64,000 nucleotides of DNA from a virus. Below are positions 8,177 through 15,082 of this stretch, in pieces. Under the pieces are notes generated by a model that saw only the letters and a program-made list of their open reading frames with translations, had not been told where the DNA came from and made no database searches. Within the stretch, counting starts at the first letter, position 1; every line of letters begins with the position of its first letter. The stretch covers positions 62,001 through 126,000 of the IMG/VR virus record IMGVR_UViG_3300034082_004296. One strand, given 5' to 3'. The position numbers were made by a program, and so were the translations under genes.

Positions 8177-8779
8177 TCACTCTATTCTGTTAGTTAATAA
8201 TAAAGTGGAAGATATTCGATATCTTCCATTTTTGTTTACATAGACCTTTTGATATACTCCACAAAAGGTAGCCTCCTTCTTTAATAGCTTTGAGTTATGA
8301 CCTGGAGACTCGATCCAATAATTTAGGACACACTGTGCAGCTAACTTAGGATCGACTATTTTGGATCCAATATTTTTAAGCCAAAGATCGCCAACTTTTT
8401 GTTTTGTAGGATCCTTAAATACCATTGGTCCAGCATTAAGACAGTTCTCAGCAATCATGCCGCCTGCTCCTAATTTTACGCCAAATCGTTCAACTCTTGT
8501 TTCAGGAGAGACTAGATTTTCAATAAGATGTAGTGAATCATAATTTCGCTCAAAGTGGCCTCCTTCATCGTATATAGACAGGTATTCGCAATGGTGTTCA
8601 CAAGCACGAGTCGCTTTAGAGTCTAGCTTAAGTGGATTGAGCCCATTTTTTTGACGATATTCATTTATGGCATCAAGTAGAAGAGTTGAGAATTCAGCCT
8701 CAGTAGTTAAAAGGTTTTTAGGAACTTGAGAAAAAGTGATCGTAGAGATCAATAGAAGGGTTAATGTTATTAATTTCAT
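8177..8779 (-). CDS. Secreted CAP-domain (SCP/PR-1/YkwD-like) protein
   Basis: A 200-aa secreted protein. I chose the ATG at 8779 because it begins a clean signal peptide (MKLITLTLLLISTITFSQ) and avoids overlap with the divergent gene at 8866; a start at 8935 is possible in frame but would bury the signal. The CAP fold signatures are LLDAINEYRQKNGLNPLKLD, HHCEYLS with HFERNYDS, AENCLNAG, NYWIESPGHNSKLL and ATFCGVY. The family includes secreted proteins of varied function, some binding lipids or acting as proteases. The gene lies antiparallel between two late genes, has its own promoter-like element (8801-8816), and its last codons form the terminator hairpin of the convergent gene. Signal peptides ending in SQ are common in Bacteroidota. 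The role during infection is unknown. Confidence 0.85.
   Translation of the reverse strand: MKLITLTLLLISTITFSQVPKNLLTTEAEFSTLLLDAINEYRQKNGLNPLKLDSKATRACEHHCEYLSIYDEGGHFERNYDSLHLIENLVSPETRVERFGVKLGAGGMIAENCLNAGPMVFKDPTKQKVGDLWLKNIGSKIVDPKLAAQCVLNYWIESPGHNSKLLKKEATFCGVYQKVYVNKNGRYRISSTLLLTNRIE
8206..8234 (+). terminator. Rho-independent terminator of the 655-aa gene, inside the CAP gene
   Basis: A 10-bp perfect stem, TGGAAGATAT / ATATCTTCCA, with a TCG loop is followed by TTTTTG. It lies 34 nt after the stop of the plus-strand gene and within the last codons of the convergent CAP gene (encoding GRYRISST), so one stretch serves both as coding sequence and terminator. Confidence 0.85.
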
Positions 8780-8800
8780 GGCTCTTACATTTACTGTGGA

Positions 8801-8816
8801 TATAGTTATAATACAA
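8801..8816 (-). promoter_or_regulatory. Promoter-like element of the first CAP gene
   Basis: On the minus strand this reads TTGTATTATAACTATA, 21 nt before the ATG at 8779. The second CAP gene has the same 16-mer with one mismatch at nearly the same distance (11011-11026). It differs from the late element and contains a TATTATA core, so an early or middle class promoter, or an operator, is likely. Confidence 0.55.
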
Positions 8817-8837
8817 TAAAAAGAGTCGGTTTTAAAA

Positions 8838-8850
8838 GATAAATAACTAA
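8838..8850 (+). promoter_or_regulatory. Late promoter (ATAAATAACTAAA type)
   Basis: GATAAATAACTAA lies with 19 nt between the ATAAATAA core and the ATG at 8866. It sits back to back with the CAP promoter element at 8801-8816, forming a compact divergent control region of about 90 bp. Confidence 0.8.
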
Positions 8851-8865
8851 AAAACTTATTTAAAA

Positions 8866-10410
8866 ATGGGTGGTTATTTATTAAATTATAACAAGTGGAG
8901 AGCTCTATATGAGTCAGCTCAACTAAATGAGGCAATTGAGATACCTGGATTTAATCTTAAACCGGTAGAAAAAGGAAATAAGCTAGTTTCTAGAGTTTCG
9001 TATCCATCACTTGGAATTAATCCAAAATACGATAATGAGCTAAATTCAATCATGACTAAAACAGTCGGTAAGGAGACAATTCCTAAGTTATTTGTAGTAA
9101 ATGGTAGTGAAGTTGATTCTCAGGCTGAATATCGAAAAATATTTACTGCGCTAGTTTATGGAGTGATCCAATATTTTGAAGATGATACATTAAAGGATAA
9201 GATCGATGATATTGCTCCACAACTTAAATTCACAACAACGATTTCAGGTAAAGTACAATTGTATGGTTCAAGTAGTGGAAGGATTAGTACACAAGGACAA
9301 ATTGTGGAACCGAATACTGGTGGGGCAGTCTATATTTCAAACACAGCTGACACTAAAGAGTCATCAGTAATCGGGATATGTAAATATATCAATGGATTTA
9401 ATTTACAGAATTGGATGACAGGTAATTTCCTACAGATAGATCCAACGAAGATTCTTGATCAAAACAATGTAACTGATTTAACTGGAGCGATGAGAGAGGC
9501 ATATGTTGAAGAACGAGGATTCTTACGATTAGTCAGTCCAGCAAGTGCAAGCATTACTGCTGGAGCAAGGGGTACTGAGACTGAAACTGTTCAAGGTGCA
9601 CAGGCGCAAACTGGTAATGCAGAGATTGCATTTACTGCTGGAAAATCAGATATTGATGATAAAGGAGTTAAAGTTGATGCAAATCACCCTAAAGTAAAAG
9701 AGATTGGTGACAAGATCATAGGGTATTTAGGAAACAATGGTGTAATTGATTCAATGACGTTAACCTCATCTGCAAGTCCAGAATATGGATCGATCCAAAA
9801 CGTTGCAGGCTGGGAAAAATCTTATCCTAAGGGGACTACTGGAACAGCTGATCCTGGTGCAGGAGCGGATGACGCTGGTAAAAACATGAAGCTTGCATAC
9901 GATCGAGGAGTCGTATTTAGTAATGCGTTATACGCTTATTTAGGAGGACATGTAAAACAAAATGCAATTGCCGTTTCTTGGAAGATCTCAACTGATGCTC
10001 CAGGAGGAGGAAAGAATATCACTTACTCAGTTGCTACTAAAAGTGAATCTCCACAAACAATCACAAAAACGACTTACCAAGGAGCAAAAGTATCTGTCAA
10101 AAATGAAGATAACTCAATCGTAGTCTATAAGATTACGTATGATGCGTCAGCAATTGCTAAAAATAAAGATGGACTTTTCACAAAAGAACGAATTGATTAT
10201 AATAAATTAAAAGTAGGTGATAAGATCATAGTATACGCTAAGGACATGAAGACTAAACTTGGAAAAGATGAAGATGAACCTGTCACAGTAAGTAAGGTTG
10301 AAGATAATAATGTTTACGTAAATTATAAAGAAAACACCGATATCTTGATACCTAAAGATAGATACATTAAACAAGTAGGAAAAGCTGAAAAGCAAGAAGC
10401 TGAAATCTAA
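8866..10410 (+). CDS. Putative virion protein with capsid-targeting-like N-terminus and OmpA-like domain, 514 aa
   Basis: The N-terminus YLLNYNKWRALYESAQ matches that of the 655-aa protein almost residue for residue although the rest differs; cleavage would be expected after Glu16 (LYE). Residues about 250-390 resemble an OmpA-like domain: IAFTAGKSDIDDKGVKVD (opening strand with acidic turn), IGDKIIGYLGNNG (helix), MTLTSSASPEYG (the strand that carries G-x-T/A-D in OmpA), then N.KLAYDRGVVFSNAL (the RA helix). The C-terminal 100 residues are lysine-rich with a beta-strand-rich, SH3-like appearance (KLKVGDKIIVYAKD). It has a late promoter upstream and a strong terminator at 10434, so it is another single-gene late unit. 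I infer a co-packaged or structural protein; the family is not recognised. Confidence 0.8.
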   Translation: MGGYLLNYNKWRALYESAQLNEAIEIPGFNLKPVEKGNKLVSRVSYPSLGINPKYDNELNSIMTKTVGKETIPKLFVVNGSEVDSQAEYRKIFTALVYGVIQYFEDDTLKDKIDDIAPQLKFTTTISGKVQLYGSSSGRISTQGQIVEPNTGGAVYISNTADTKESSVIGICKYINGFNLQNWMTGNFLQIDPTKILDQNNVTDLTGAMREAYVEERGFLRLVSPASASITAGARGTETETVQGAQAQTGNAEIAFTAGKSDIDDKGVKVDANHPKVKEIGDKIIGYLGNNGVIDSMTLTSSASPEYGSIQNVAGWEKSYPKGTTGTADPGAGADDAGKNMKLAYDRGVVFSNALYAYLGGHVKQNAIAVSWKISTDAPGGGKNITYSVATKSESPQTITKTTYQGAKVSVKNEDNSIVVYKITYDASAIAKNKDGLFTKERIDYNKLKVGDKIIVYAKDMKTKLGKDEDEPVTVSKVEDNNVYVNYKENTDILIPKDRYIKQVGKAEKQEAEI

Positions 10411-10433
10411 TCTTGACTTTAGATATTTGATAA

Positions 10434-10458
10434 GGGAGTCTAACGACTCCCTTTTTTT
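10434..10458 (+). terminator. Rho-independent terminator of the 514-aa gene
   Basis: GGGAGTC / GACTCCC with a TAAC loop is followed by seven T residues. It lies 24 nt after the stop at 10410 and overlaps the stop codon of the convergent second CAP gene. Confidence 0.9.
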
Positions 10459-10991
10459 GGCATTATATATACGTACCCATTAAATGTGGTCTTGCTCTTA
10501 TCTAGTGAATGAAATGTAGCATCAAACTTGATAGATTTATTTTTACGATCAATCAATATGATCGAAACAATAGTAGCTGCTTCGTCGTTGGGTCGAGAGA
10601 TAGCTGCCTCATGGGTAGAAGAGTGAATCCAACCCTGAACAGCTTTCTGTGCAAGCGCTTCAAGATCGATCTCACCGCGATCACTAATGATATTTGTAAA
10701 AAATGAACCTGACGTTTCGTATCTATATAAACACTCAGCATTGCTCCAATAACCTAGGCTATCTGAATGTCTCTGCATGGGCCGATTAAAATTTCCATAT
10801 GCTACTCTGGTACAAAACTTTCGCATCAGGGAGTCCTCAAATGCCATAAATGGAGAGAGGCTTTGTGTGATTCTATACTCATTAATCTTTTTCCAGATCA
10901 AACTATCAAGCTTAGTAGATTCGATTCTTTCTACTTGTGAAATCGAAGAGAATGAAAGTAATGCAAAAAATATTATTGCAATTGTTTTCAT
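10440..10991 (-). CDS. Secreted divergent CAP-domain-like protein
   Basis: A 183-aa protein with a clear signal peptide (MKTIAIIFFALLSFSSISQ). Behind it comes a CAP-like pattern: IWKKINEYRITQSLSPF (the N-R-L-P helix region), MQRHSDSLGYWSNAECLY (position of the H..N.AEN signature) and AVQGWIHSSTHEAAI (position of the W..SP.H signature). The cysteines and second histidine region are less conserved than in the CAP protein at 8177-8779, so it may have lost activity or diverged in target. It lies antiparallel to the surrounding late genes, with its own promoter-like element at 11011-11026. The two CAP genes probably arose by duplication or were acquired together. Confidence 0.75.
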   Translation of the reverse strand: MKTIAIIFFALLSFSSISQVERIESTKLDSLIWKKINEYRITQSLSPFMAFEDSLMRKFCTRVAYGNFNRPMQRHSDSLGYWSNAECLYRYETSGSFFTNIISDRGEIDLEALAQKAVQGWIHSSTHEAAISRPNDEAATIVSIILIDRKNKSIKFDATFHSLDKSKTTFNGYVYIMPKKGSR

Positions 10992-11010
10992 GGCTTTAAA
11001 TTTAATTGGT

Positions 11011-11026
11011 TATAGCTATAATACAA
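11011..11026 (-). promoter_or_regulatory. Promoter-like element of the second CAP gene
   Basis: On the minus strand this reads TTGTATTATAGCTATA, 19 nt before the ATG at 10991, matching the element of the first CAP gene at 15 of 16 positions. The surrounding leader is otherwise not the same, which points to conservation for function. Confidence 0.55.
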
Positions 11027-11046
11027 AAAATTATCGAAATAAAAAA

Positions 11047-11060
11047 GATAAATAATAAAA
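11047..11060 (+). promoter_or_regulatory. Late promoter (ATAAATAATAAAA variant)
   Basis: GATAAATAATAAAA lies with 17 nt between its ATAAATAA core and the ATG at 11073. It heads the three-gene block 11073-12717. Confidence 0.8.
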
Positions 11061-11072
11061 AATTAAATTGTA

Positions 11073-11306
11073 ATGGCAAATCCAGTTATGAACTACAACC
11101 AGTTTATGTCAGCATTCAAAAAAGCTGAAGCGGGATACCGTGGAAAAGCTAATGTTGCGGCTAACGATAGATCAGGTTCTATGAAGATCAATCAAGGTTT
11201 AGTTGAAGGTCCAGTTAAAGGAAAAGGAACTCCTCAACTTGATAAGTATACTAAACAATACATGACTACTGCAAAGAACAAGAGTGTAGTAGGTAAGAAG
11301 AAGTAA
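11073..11306 (+). CDS. Small basic late protein, 77 aa
   Basis: I do not recognise this protein. It is lysine-rich (ending NKSVVGKKK) and mostly polar. The N-terminus PVMNYNQFMSAFKKAE has the Y-x-x-F pair seen in the other candidate capsid-targeted proteins but lacks a clean (L/I)xE cleavage site. It is the first gene after a late promoter and is followed by two co-directional genes. A small basic protein made late could be a DNA-associated internal capsid protein, but this is only a guess. Confidence 0.75.
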   Translation: MANPVMNYNQFMSAFKKAEAGYRGKANVAANDRSGSMKINQGLVEGPVKGKGTPQLDKYTKQYMTTAKNKSVVGKKK

Positions 11307-11326
11307 TCAATAAAAATCTAGGACCA

Positions 11327-11584
11327 ATGAATAGAGCTATCATGAGATTTGAGCAATATGCTCTACTTGAAAAGAAGGGCGACCTTAAGAAGCTAGTAGG
11401 TAAGGACGAGGACGAAGAGCTTACGATAAATGATGCCAAGAAGATTGGGGTCAAGGTTGCTAACATGGAAGGAGAGGACAAGAAGAAATACGTTGGTATC
11501 ATCAACTTTTTAGGGGCTTCATGTAACATCTATAACGAGCTTTGGAAGAATTATAAACGAACGAGAGATCGTAAAAAAGACTAA
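11327..11584 (+). CDS. Small late protein with possible capsid-targeting N-terminus, 85 aa
   Basis: An unrecognised charged 85-aa protein, rich in Lys and Asp. The N-terminus IMRFEQYALLEKKGD has an aromatic pair three apart followed by LLE, fitting a gp21-type cleavage site after Glu15. The remainder (DDEELTINDAKKIGVKVAN and following) looks like a short helical or beta-hairpin domain. The stop overlaps the next start (TAATG at 11582-11586), which indicates translational coupling. Confidence 0.75.
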   Translation: MNRAIMRFEQYALLEKKGDLKKLVGKDEDEELTINDAKKIGVKVANMEGEDKKKYVGIINFLGASCNIYNELWKNYKRTRDRKKD

Positions 11585-12717
11585 TGGATAAAGTATTTGA
11601 AAAGGCGTATTCTGATGAGGCTAGCTCAAAGGATGGAGGTTTCATCTTTCAAGCAATCCTAAACTATGACCTGTCCTGGTCAATAGTCAATGGCGAGACT
11701 GCACTCGATCAAAAAAATATCCAAGGTTGGCTTAAGCAAGTAGATGTTTTTCCAGATATGCGGTTTGAAGAGGGCCATGCCACTCTTACCTATGTTATCT
11801 TAAGTGAAGTAAATCTACTTAAAAGAAAGTTTGAGCTTGCGAGCGAGGCAATCAAGAGATTACTTAATCCAGATTATGCTCGAGAAATGGACGGTTTACC
11901 TGCTGAAGTGACACCGGAAGAAGAGACACCAAAACCGGTCGAGACCGACATAACTGACGACGATTGGAACAATCTCTTACCATCTGGTCCAAATCCACCA
12001 TTGGGATTACCTGAGCCACAAAAGAGAATTGGTCAAGGCCAAGTAGCTTTGCCTTCGGGCCCATCTGCTCCACTAGGTCTTCCGCCAGCAACTTCTGAAT
12101 CAAGAGTAAATGAGGTTCTTTTTACTACAAAGTTGACTTCTGCTCAAATCAAGGCGATTAATGACAAGTACTTTAGCAACACTCACTATGAGGTAAGGTT
12201 CACAGTAGATCGAATGGTCCTACGTGAGGTCTCAACCAGTGGACTTGATACGGGTTCTCCCAATGTGACACTTAAACTTTCTACAGGTATGGTGGACACG
12301 CTTGATGGAAAAGCAATCAATAGCTGGGACGGATTTAAGGTAAAGGTATCGGGTAAAAACACTCTAATTAATAATGAGTCGCTGTTGATAGACAACACGA
12401 CTGAACCCAAGATCTCAGAAATAATGGTATATGACCCTATTGAAAACGTGAATGAACTTATCTTTAGGACTATCCTACCTTCTTTAGTATTGGAATTTAA
12501 GGGAGACCGTGTACAAATAGATAACTATTCAAACCGCTCTTCACAAGTATCTATACGATCTAACATTGATTTTGAAAACTTATTTAATATTGAGGAGGCA
12601 CCCGCCTCTGAGATAGTAGACACAGAAGAGGGAGAGGAACCTGAAGAGGAGAATACTGAAGAAACTCAGGAACCAACTACACCCGAACAAAATATTGCTC
12701 CAAAGCAAAATAAATAA
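11584..12717 (+). CDS. Late protein of unknown function, 377 aa
   Basis: I do not recognise this protein. An N-terminal helical region (to about residue 110) is followed by a Pro/Gly-rich linker containing the short repeat LPSGPNPPLGLPEP and LPSGPSAPLGLPPA, then a beta-rich domain (about 160-340) and a strongly acidic, Pro/Thr/Glu-rich tail. It is coupled to the 85-aa gene by TAATG and directly precedes the tail tube gene; the promoter for the tube gene overlaps its last codons. Position suggests a virion component, perhaps tail- or head-associated. Confidence 0.75.
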   Translation: MDKVFEKAYSDEASSKDGGFIFQAILNYDLSWSIVNGETALDQKNIQGWLKQVDVFPDMRFEEGHATLTYVILSEVNLLKRKFELASEAIKRLLNPDYAREMDGLPAEVTPEEETPKPVETDITDDDWNNLLPSGPNPPLGLPEPQKRIGQGQVALPSGPSAPLGLPPATSESRVNEVLFTTKLTSAQIKAINDKYFSNTHYEVRFTVDRMVLREVSTSGLDTGSPNVTLKLSTGMVDTLDGKAINSWDGFKVKVSGKNTLINNESLLIDNTTEPKISEIMVYDPIENVNELIFRTILPSLVLEFKGDRVQIDNYSNRSSQVSIRSNIDFENLFNIEEAPASEIVDTEEGEEPEEENTEETQEPTTPEQNIAPKQNK

Positions 12718-12723
12718 CTAAAA
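12709..12723 (+). promoter_or_regulatory. Late promoter (ATAAATAACTAAA type)
   Basis: AATAAATAACTAAAA overlaps the last codons and stop of the 377-aa gene and leaves 19 nt between its ATAAATAA core and the tail tube ATG at 12737. This adds an independent late start for the abundantly needed tube protein. Confidence 0.75.
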
Positions 12724-12736
12724 TAATCGATACACA

Positions 12737-13312
12737 ATGGCAGGTTTACCATATTGGACCAACTCAGTCGCAGCTCGAGAATACTACGAACCGATCTATA
12801 AGAATCAGTTTGAGGTGATCTTGAACCCACCGGCAGTAATCTCTGGTAGCAATGTAGCTCTTTTAGTGGAGCACGTGACCGAGATTTCAGGTCTGCCTGA
12901 AATAAATTCTAACGGGACTCTAGTTGAACAGTCTTACAAGTTCGCTAAAAGATCCTTTGCTGGAGGAATCCCAGACACTACAACTGCTGACTTAACTATT
13001 AAATTTACAGTCAACTTAAATGAAGAAAATGACGCATATGTCTATAATATCCTTAGGGCATGGAACGATATCGTTTACAATCCTCAAACGGGTAGTCAAG
13101 GACTAAAAAGAGACTATGTAGGTTCAATGTCAGTACACGTTGCAAACAAGACTGGTGAGATCTTTAGAGAATGGAACTTTCCAGTGATCATTCCAAATGA
13201 TAAACTGACTGAACTCTCTTTAAATTACACTGAAAATGGAATCTATGACGTAACGATGAAATATAGAGCAGACTACTGGGTTGAAACTAGAGTAGGTCAG
13301 ATTAACGTATAA
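12737..13312 (+). CDS. 19: Tail tube protein (T4 gp19-like)
   Basis: A 191-aa protein with the features of contractile-tail tube proteins: NQFEVILNPPA at the N-terminus, VEHVTEISGLPEI (the conserved strand and loop of gp19-like proteins), RSFAGGIPDTTTADLTIKF, a central YVYNILRAWNDIVYNPQTG helix and the closing strands TELSLNYTENGIYDVTMKY. T4 gp19 is 163 aa, so this is slightly longer. It polymerises as hexameric rings forming the inner tube of the tail. It has its own late promoter, consistent with a high copy number. The sheath protein is encoded separately at 26660. Confidence 0.85.
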   Translation: MAGLPYWTNSVAAREYYEPIYKNQFEVILNPPAVISGSNVALLVEHVTEISGLPEINSNGTLVEQSYKFAKRSFAGGIPDTTTADLTIKFTVNLNEENDAYVYNILRAWNDIVYNPQTGSQGLKRDYVGSMSVHVANKTGEIFREWNFPVIIPNDKLTELSLNYTENGIYDVTMKYRADYWVETRVGQINV

Positions 13313-13327
13313 AAAATCGAGATAAAA

Positions 13328-14032
13328 ATGGAAATGTTTAACACACATCGTCGAGATATCCTAAATTTCGATAACTATATGGATCTTAAGAAACCAGGAT
13401 TCGGAGGACCTAAATCTGCAATCGAATTACGGGATGCTCGAGGTAATATGAATGATCGCGATCCTAAACTTAAAGGATTTAGACGAACTGTTGAGAGAGA
13501 CCCTGCTTTTTCTCACCCTGTATACGACCCTACGTACAAGGCAATGACTGGCGATCTTGTTTATCGACAAGAAAAAAAGAAGCCGTTTACGTATGATGAT
13601 CGAATCACTGGAATTCCAGTTGTAGAGATCGAACCAGTAGAAGAGGGAAGAGCCTATTCTTCATTTACCCGATTCATTAATGAAGAAGTAGAAGATGAGT
13701 TAGAAGACGAATTGGATGCTGAATTAGAAGATGAGTTAGAAGATGAGTTAGAAGACAATCAATATGCTGAATTAGAAAATGATTATGAAGAGAGTGACTC
13801 AGATGATTGGAACGAAGATGAATATCGTCAGGAGGCAACTGCTTTCAATAATACTATGTCAGACCTGCGTAGCATAGAGGCTATGCTTCGAGGATTTGAA
13901 AACGGAGAAAACTTTGATGATGAAGAGGAAGACTTTGGTACAAACCCATTAGAAGACGAGGAGAGTCCGTTTGGAGAGATACCCGACTGGGTAAAGGAGC
14001 TTCAAGCTCCAGAAGATTCTGAAGGATATTAA
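13328..14032 (+). CDS. Acidic late protein with Glu/Asp/Leu repeats and internal SFTRFINEE motif, 234 aa
   Basis: I do not recognise a family. Residues 1-110 are basic to neutral (with LNFDNYMDLKK near the start); SSFTRFINEE at 111-120 has the same F-x-x-F-I-N-E core that begins two other proteins of this phage; a low-complexity acidic run of ED-E-L-type repeats follows (about 121-145), and the C-terminal half stays strongly acidic. An internal I-N-E before an acidic tail could be a prohead protease site, so a scaffold or core protein processed during head maturation is one reading. The gene follows the tail tube gene by 15 nt and ends at a terminator. Confidence 0.75.
   Translation: MEMFNTHRRDILNFDNYMDLKKPGFGGPKSAIELRDARGNMNDRDPKLKGFRRTVERDPAFSHPVYDPTYKAMTGDLVYRQEKKKPFTYDDRITGIPVVEIEPVEEGRAYSSFTRFINEEVEDELEDELDAELEDELEDELEDNQYAELENDYEESDSDDWNEDEYRQEATAFNNTMSDLRSIEAMLRGFENGENFDDEEEDFGTNPLEDEESPFGEIPDWVKELQAPEDSEGY
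13691..13756 (+). repeat. Short tandem coding repeat (GATGAGTTAGAA-like units)
   Basis: The unit GAAGATGAGTTA or close variants recurs about five times in tandem, encoding E-D-E-L-type residues in the acidic protein. Some units are identical at the DNA level, which suggests recent slippage expansion. Confidence 0.8.
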
Positions 14033-14035
14033 TCG

Positions 14036-14064
14036 AAAACCTCATAGCAATATGAGGTTTTTTG
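14036..14064 (+). terminator. Rho-independent terminator of the tail tube unit
   Basis: AACCTCATA / TATGAGGTT with a GCAA loop is followed by TTTTG and more T residues, just after the acidic protein's stop. It ends immediately before the convergent minus-strand gene stop at 14067. Confidence 0.9.
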
Positions 14065-14066
14065 TT

Positions 14067-14465
14067 TTATATAGTTATAGTTGAGACCAAATCAAGTGGT
14101 AATTCTAGTGGATCTGCATCATTTAAGGTGGATATTATTCCATAACTAAATTCAAACTCAGGATACTCATTAGTGATAAAGTCGATTGTGTTTAAAACTA
14201 CTGATGCAGAAAGATTGGAGTTTAGGTATATTATCCTACTGTATTTTTCGTTCTTGACATTAATTGCCTTATCTAAAAGTTTCTTAATCTCATAATTTAA
14301 TAAAAAAGACTGCACCTTATTTGGAACAATAAACTTTGTACTAAACTTGTCCTTAATCAGCTTACTCACGTTTAGGATGTAATCGCTACGATCCTTTCGA
14401 TTAAATGTCAGGATAAAGCTCTTATAGTCTTTAACAAAAACAATTGATACTTTTCTCTTTTCCAT
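14067..14465 (-). CDS. Hypothetical protein, 132 aa
   Basis: I do not recognise this protein. It is soluble, lysine- and isoleucine-rich, with alternating helix and strand propensity and no cysteine clusters. It lies 1 nt downstream of the dCMP deaminase gene in the same direction, as the last gene of the long minus-strand replication and metabolism block. Confidence 0.7.
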   Translation of the reverse strand: MEKRKVSIVFVKDYKSFILTFNRKDRSDYILNVSKLIKDKFSTKFIVPNKVQSFLLNYEIKKLLDKAINVKNEKYSRIIYLNSNLSASVVLNTIDFITNEYPEFEFSYGIISTLNDADPLELPLDLVSTITI

Positions 14466-14466
14466 T

Positions 14467-14886
14467 CTATATGTCTAGTTTTACAACGTCAATATTTGCA
14501 GCACGCAATATTGTGATTCCAGAAACATCTCGATATGTCTCACGATAAATTACAAGCTTGATTCCTGCCTGGATTATTAGTTTTGAGCACTCCTTACATG
14601 GAGAATAGGTCACATAGAGTGTAGCACCTTCTGTGCTTTGAGTGGATCGAGTCACCTTCATCATTGCATTGGCCTCAGCGTGTAATACATACCAATTAGT
14701 GTCTCCGTTTGCATCTTCACAATCGTTTGGAAAACCCTTAGGCGTGCCGTTAAATCCGTCTGAAATAATGGTACCGTCCTTAACGATTAGAGCACCGACT
14801 TTTTTACGTTTACAACAAGAAAGATTGGACCATTCTGTGGCCATCTTCAAGTAGGTAATATGATATTTAAGATCCTTGTTCGTCAT
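14467..14886 (-). CDS. cd: dCMP deaminase
   Basis: A 139-aa zinc-dependent deoxycytidylate deaminase, converting dCMP to dUMP for thymidylate synthesis. The motifs are HAEANAMM (zinc ligand H69, proton-shuttling E71) and SPCKECSKLI (zinc ligands C97 and C100). The N-terminal KVGALIVKDGTIISDGFNGTPKG segment (read here in parts) is typical of phage and ComEB-type dCMP deaminases. T4 Cd is longer (193 aa); this one is compact. It is next to a thymidylate-synthase-family gene, as expected for a dNTP supply operon, and overlaps the start region of the downstream-reading 71-aa gene by 20 nt. Confidence 0.92.
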   Translation of the reverse strand: MTNKDLKYHITYLKMATEWSNLSCCKRKKVGALIVKDGTIISDGFNGTPKGFPNDCEDANGDTNWYVLHAEANAMMKVTRSTQSTEGATLYVTYSPCKECSKLIIQAGIKLVIYRETYRDVSGITILRAANIDVVKLDI

Positions 14887-15082
14887 TCTTTTCTTTGGGT
14901 TTAACGATACTGTCCGGTGTAAGAGAATAAACTATCGTGACTATTCCTACCCATTGTGGATAAGAGATGACTGATCTAAATACTTTATCTAGACTAGTCC
15001 ATTCATATATGAAATCACAGAGCAAGGAAATTACTAGTAATTTGATGGCTGTTCCAATTATTGATACTATTGCTTTTTTCAC
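14867..15082 (-). CDS. Small membrane protein, 71 aa
   Basis: It has two hydrophobic segments (VSIIGTAIKLLVISLLCDFI and VGIVTIVYSL) with a short basic N-terminus and a charged C-terminus, so it is a predicted inner-membrane protein. It overlaps the dCMP deaminase start by 20 nt and the thymidylate-synthase-family stop by 4 nt, so it belongs to that operon. No family is recognised; the function is unknown. Confidence 0.7.
   Translation of the reverse strand: MKKAIVSIIGTAIKLLVISLLCDFIYEWTSLDKVFRSVISYPQWVGIVTIVYSLTPDSIVKPKEKNDEQGS

Noticed and set aside
8780-8935. A longer start for the first CAP protein at 8935
   Set aside because: It would hide the signal peptide 52 residues inside the protein and overlap the promoter and first codons of the divergent late gene.
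13691-13756. Reading the GATGAGTTAGAA repeats as a regulatory iteron or CRISPR-like array
   Set aside because: The units are in frame with an acidic protein and have no spacers; they are a coding low-complexity repeat.
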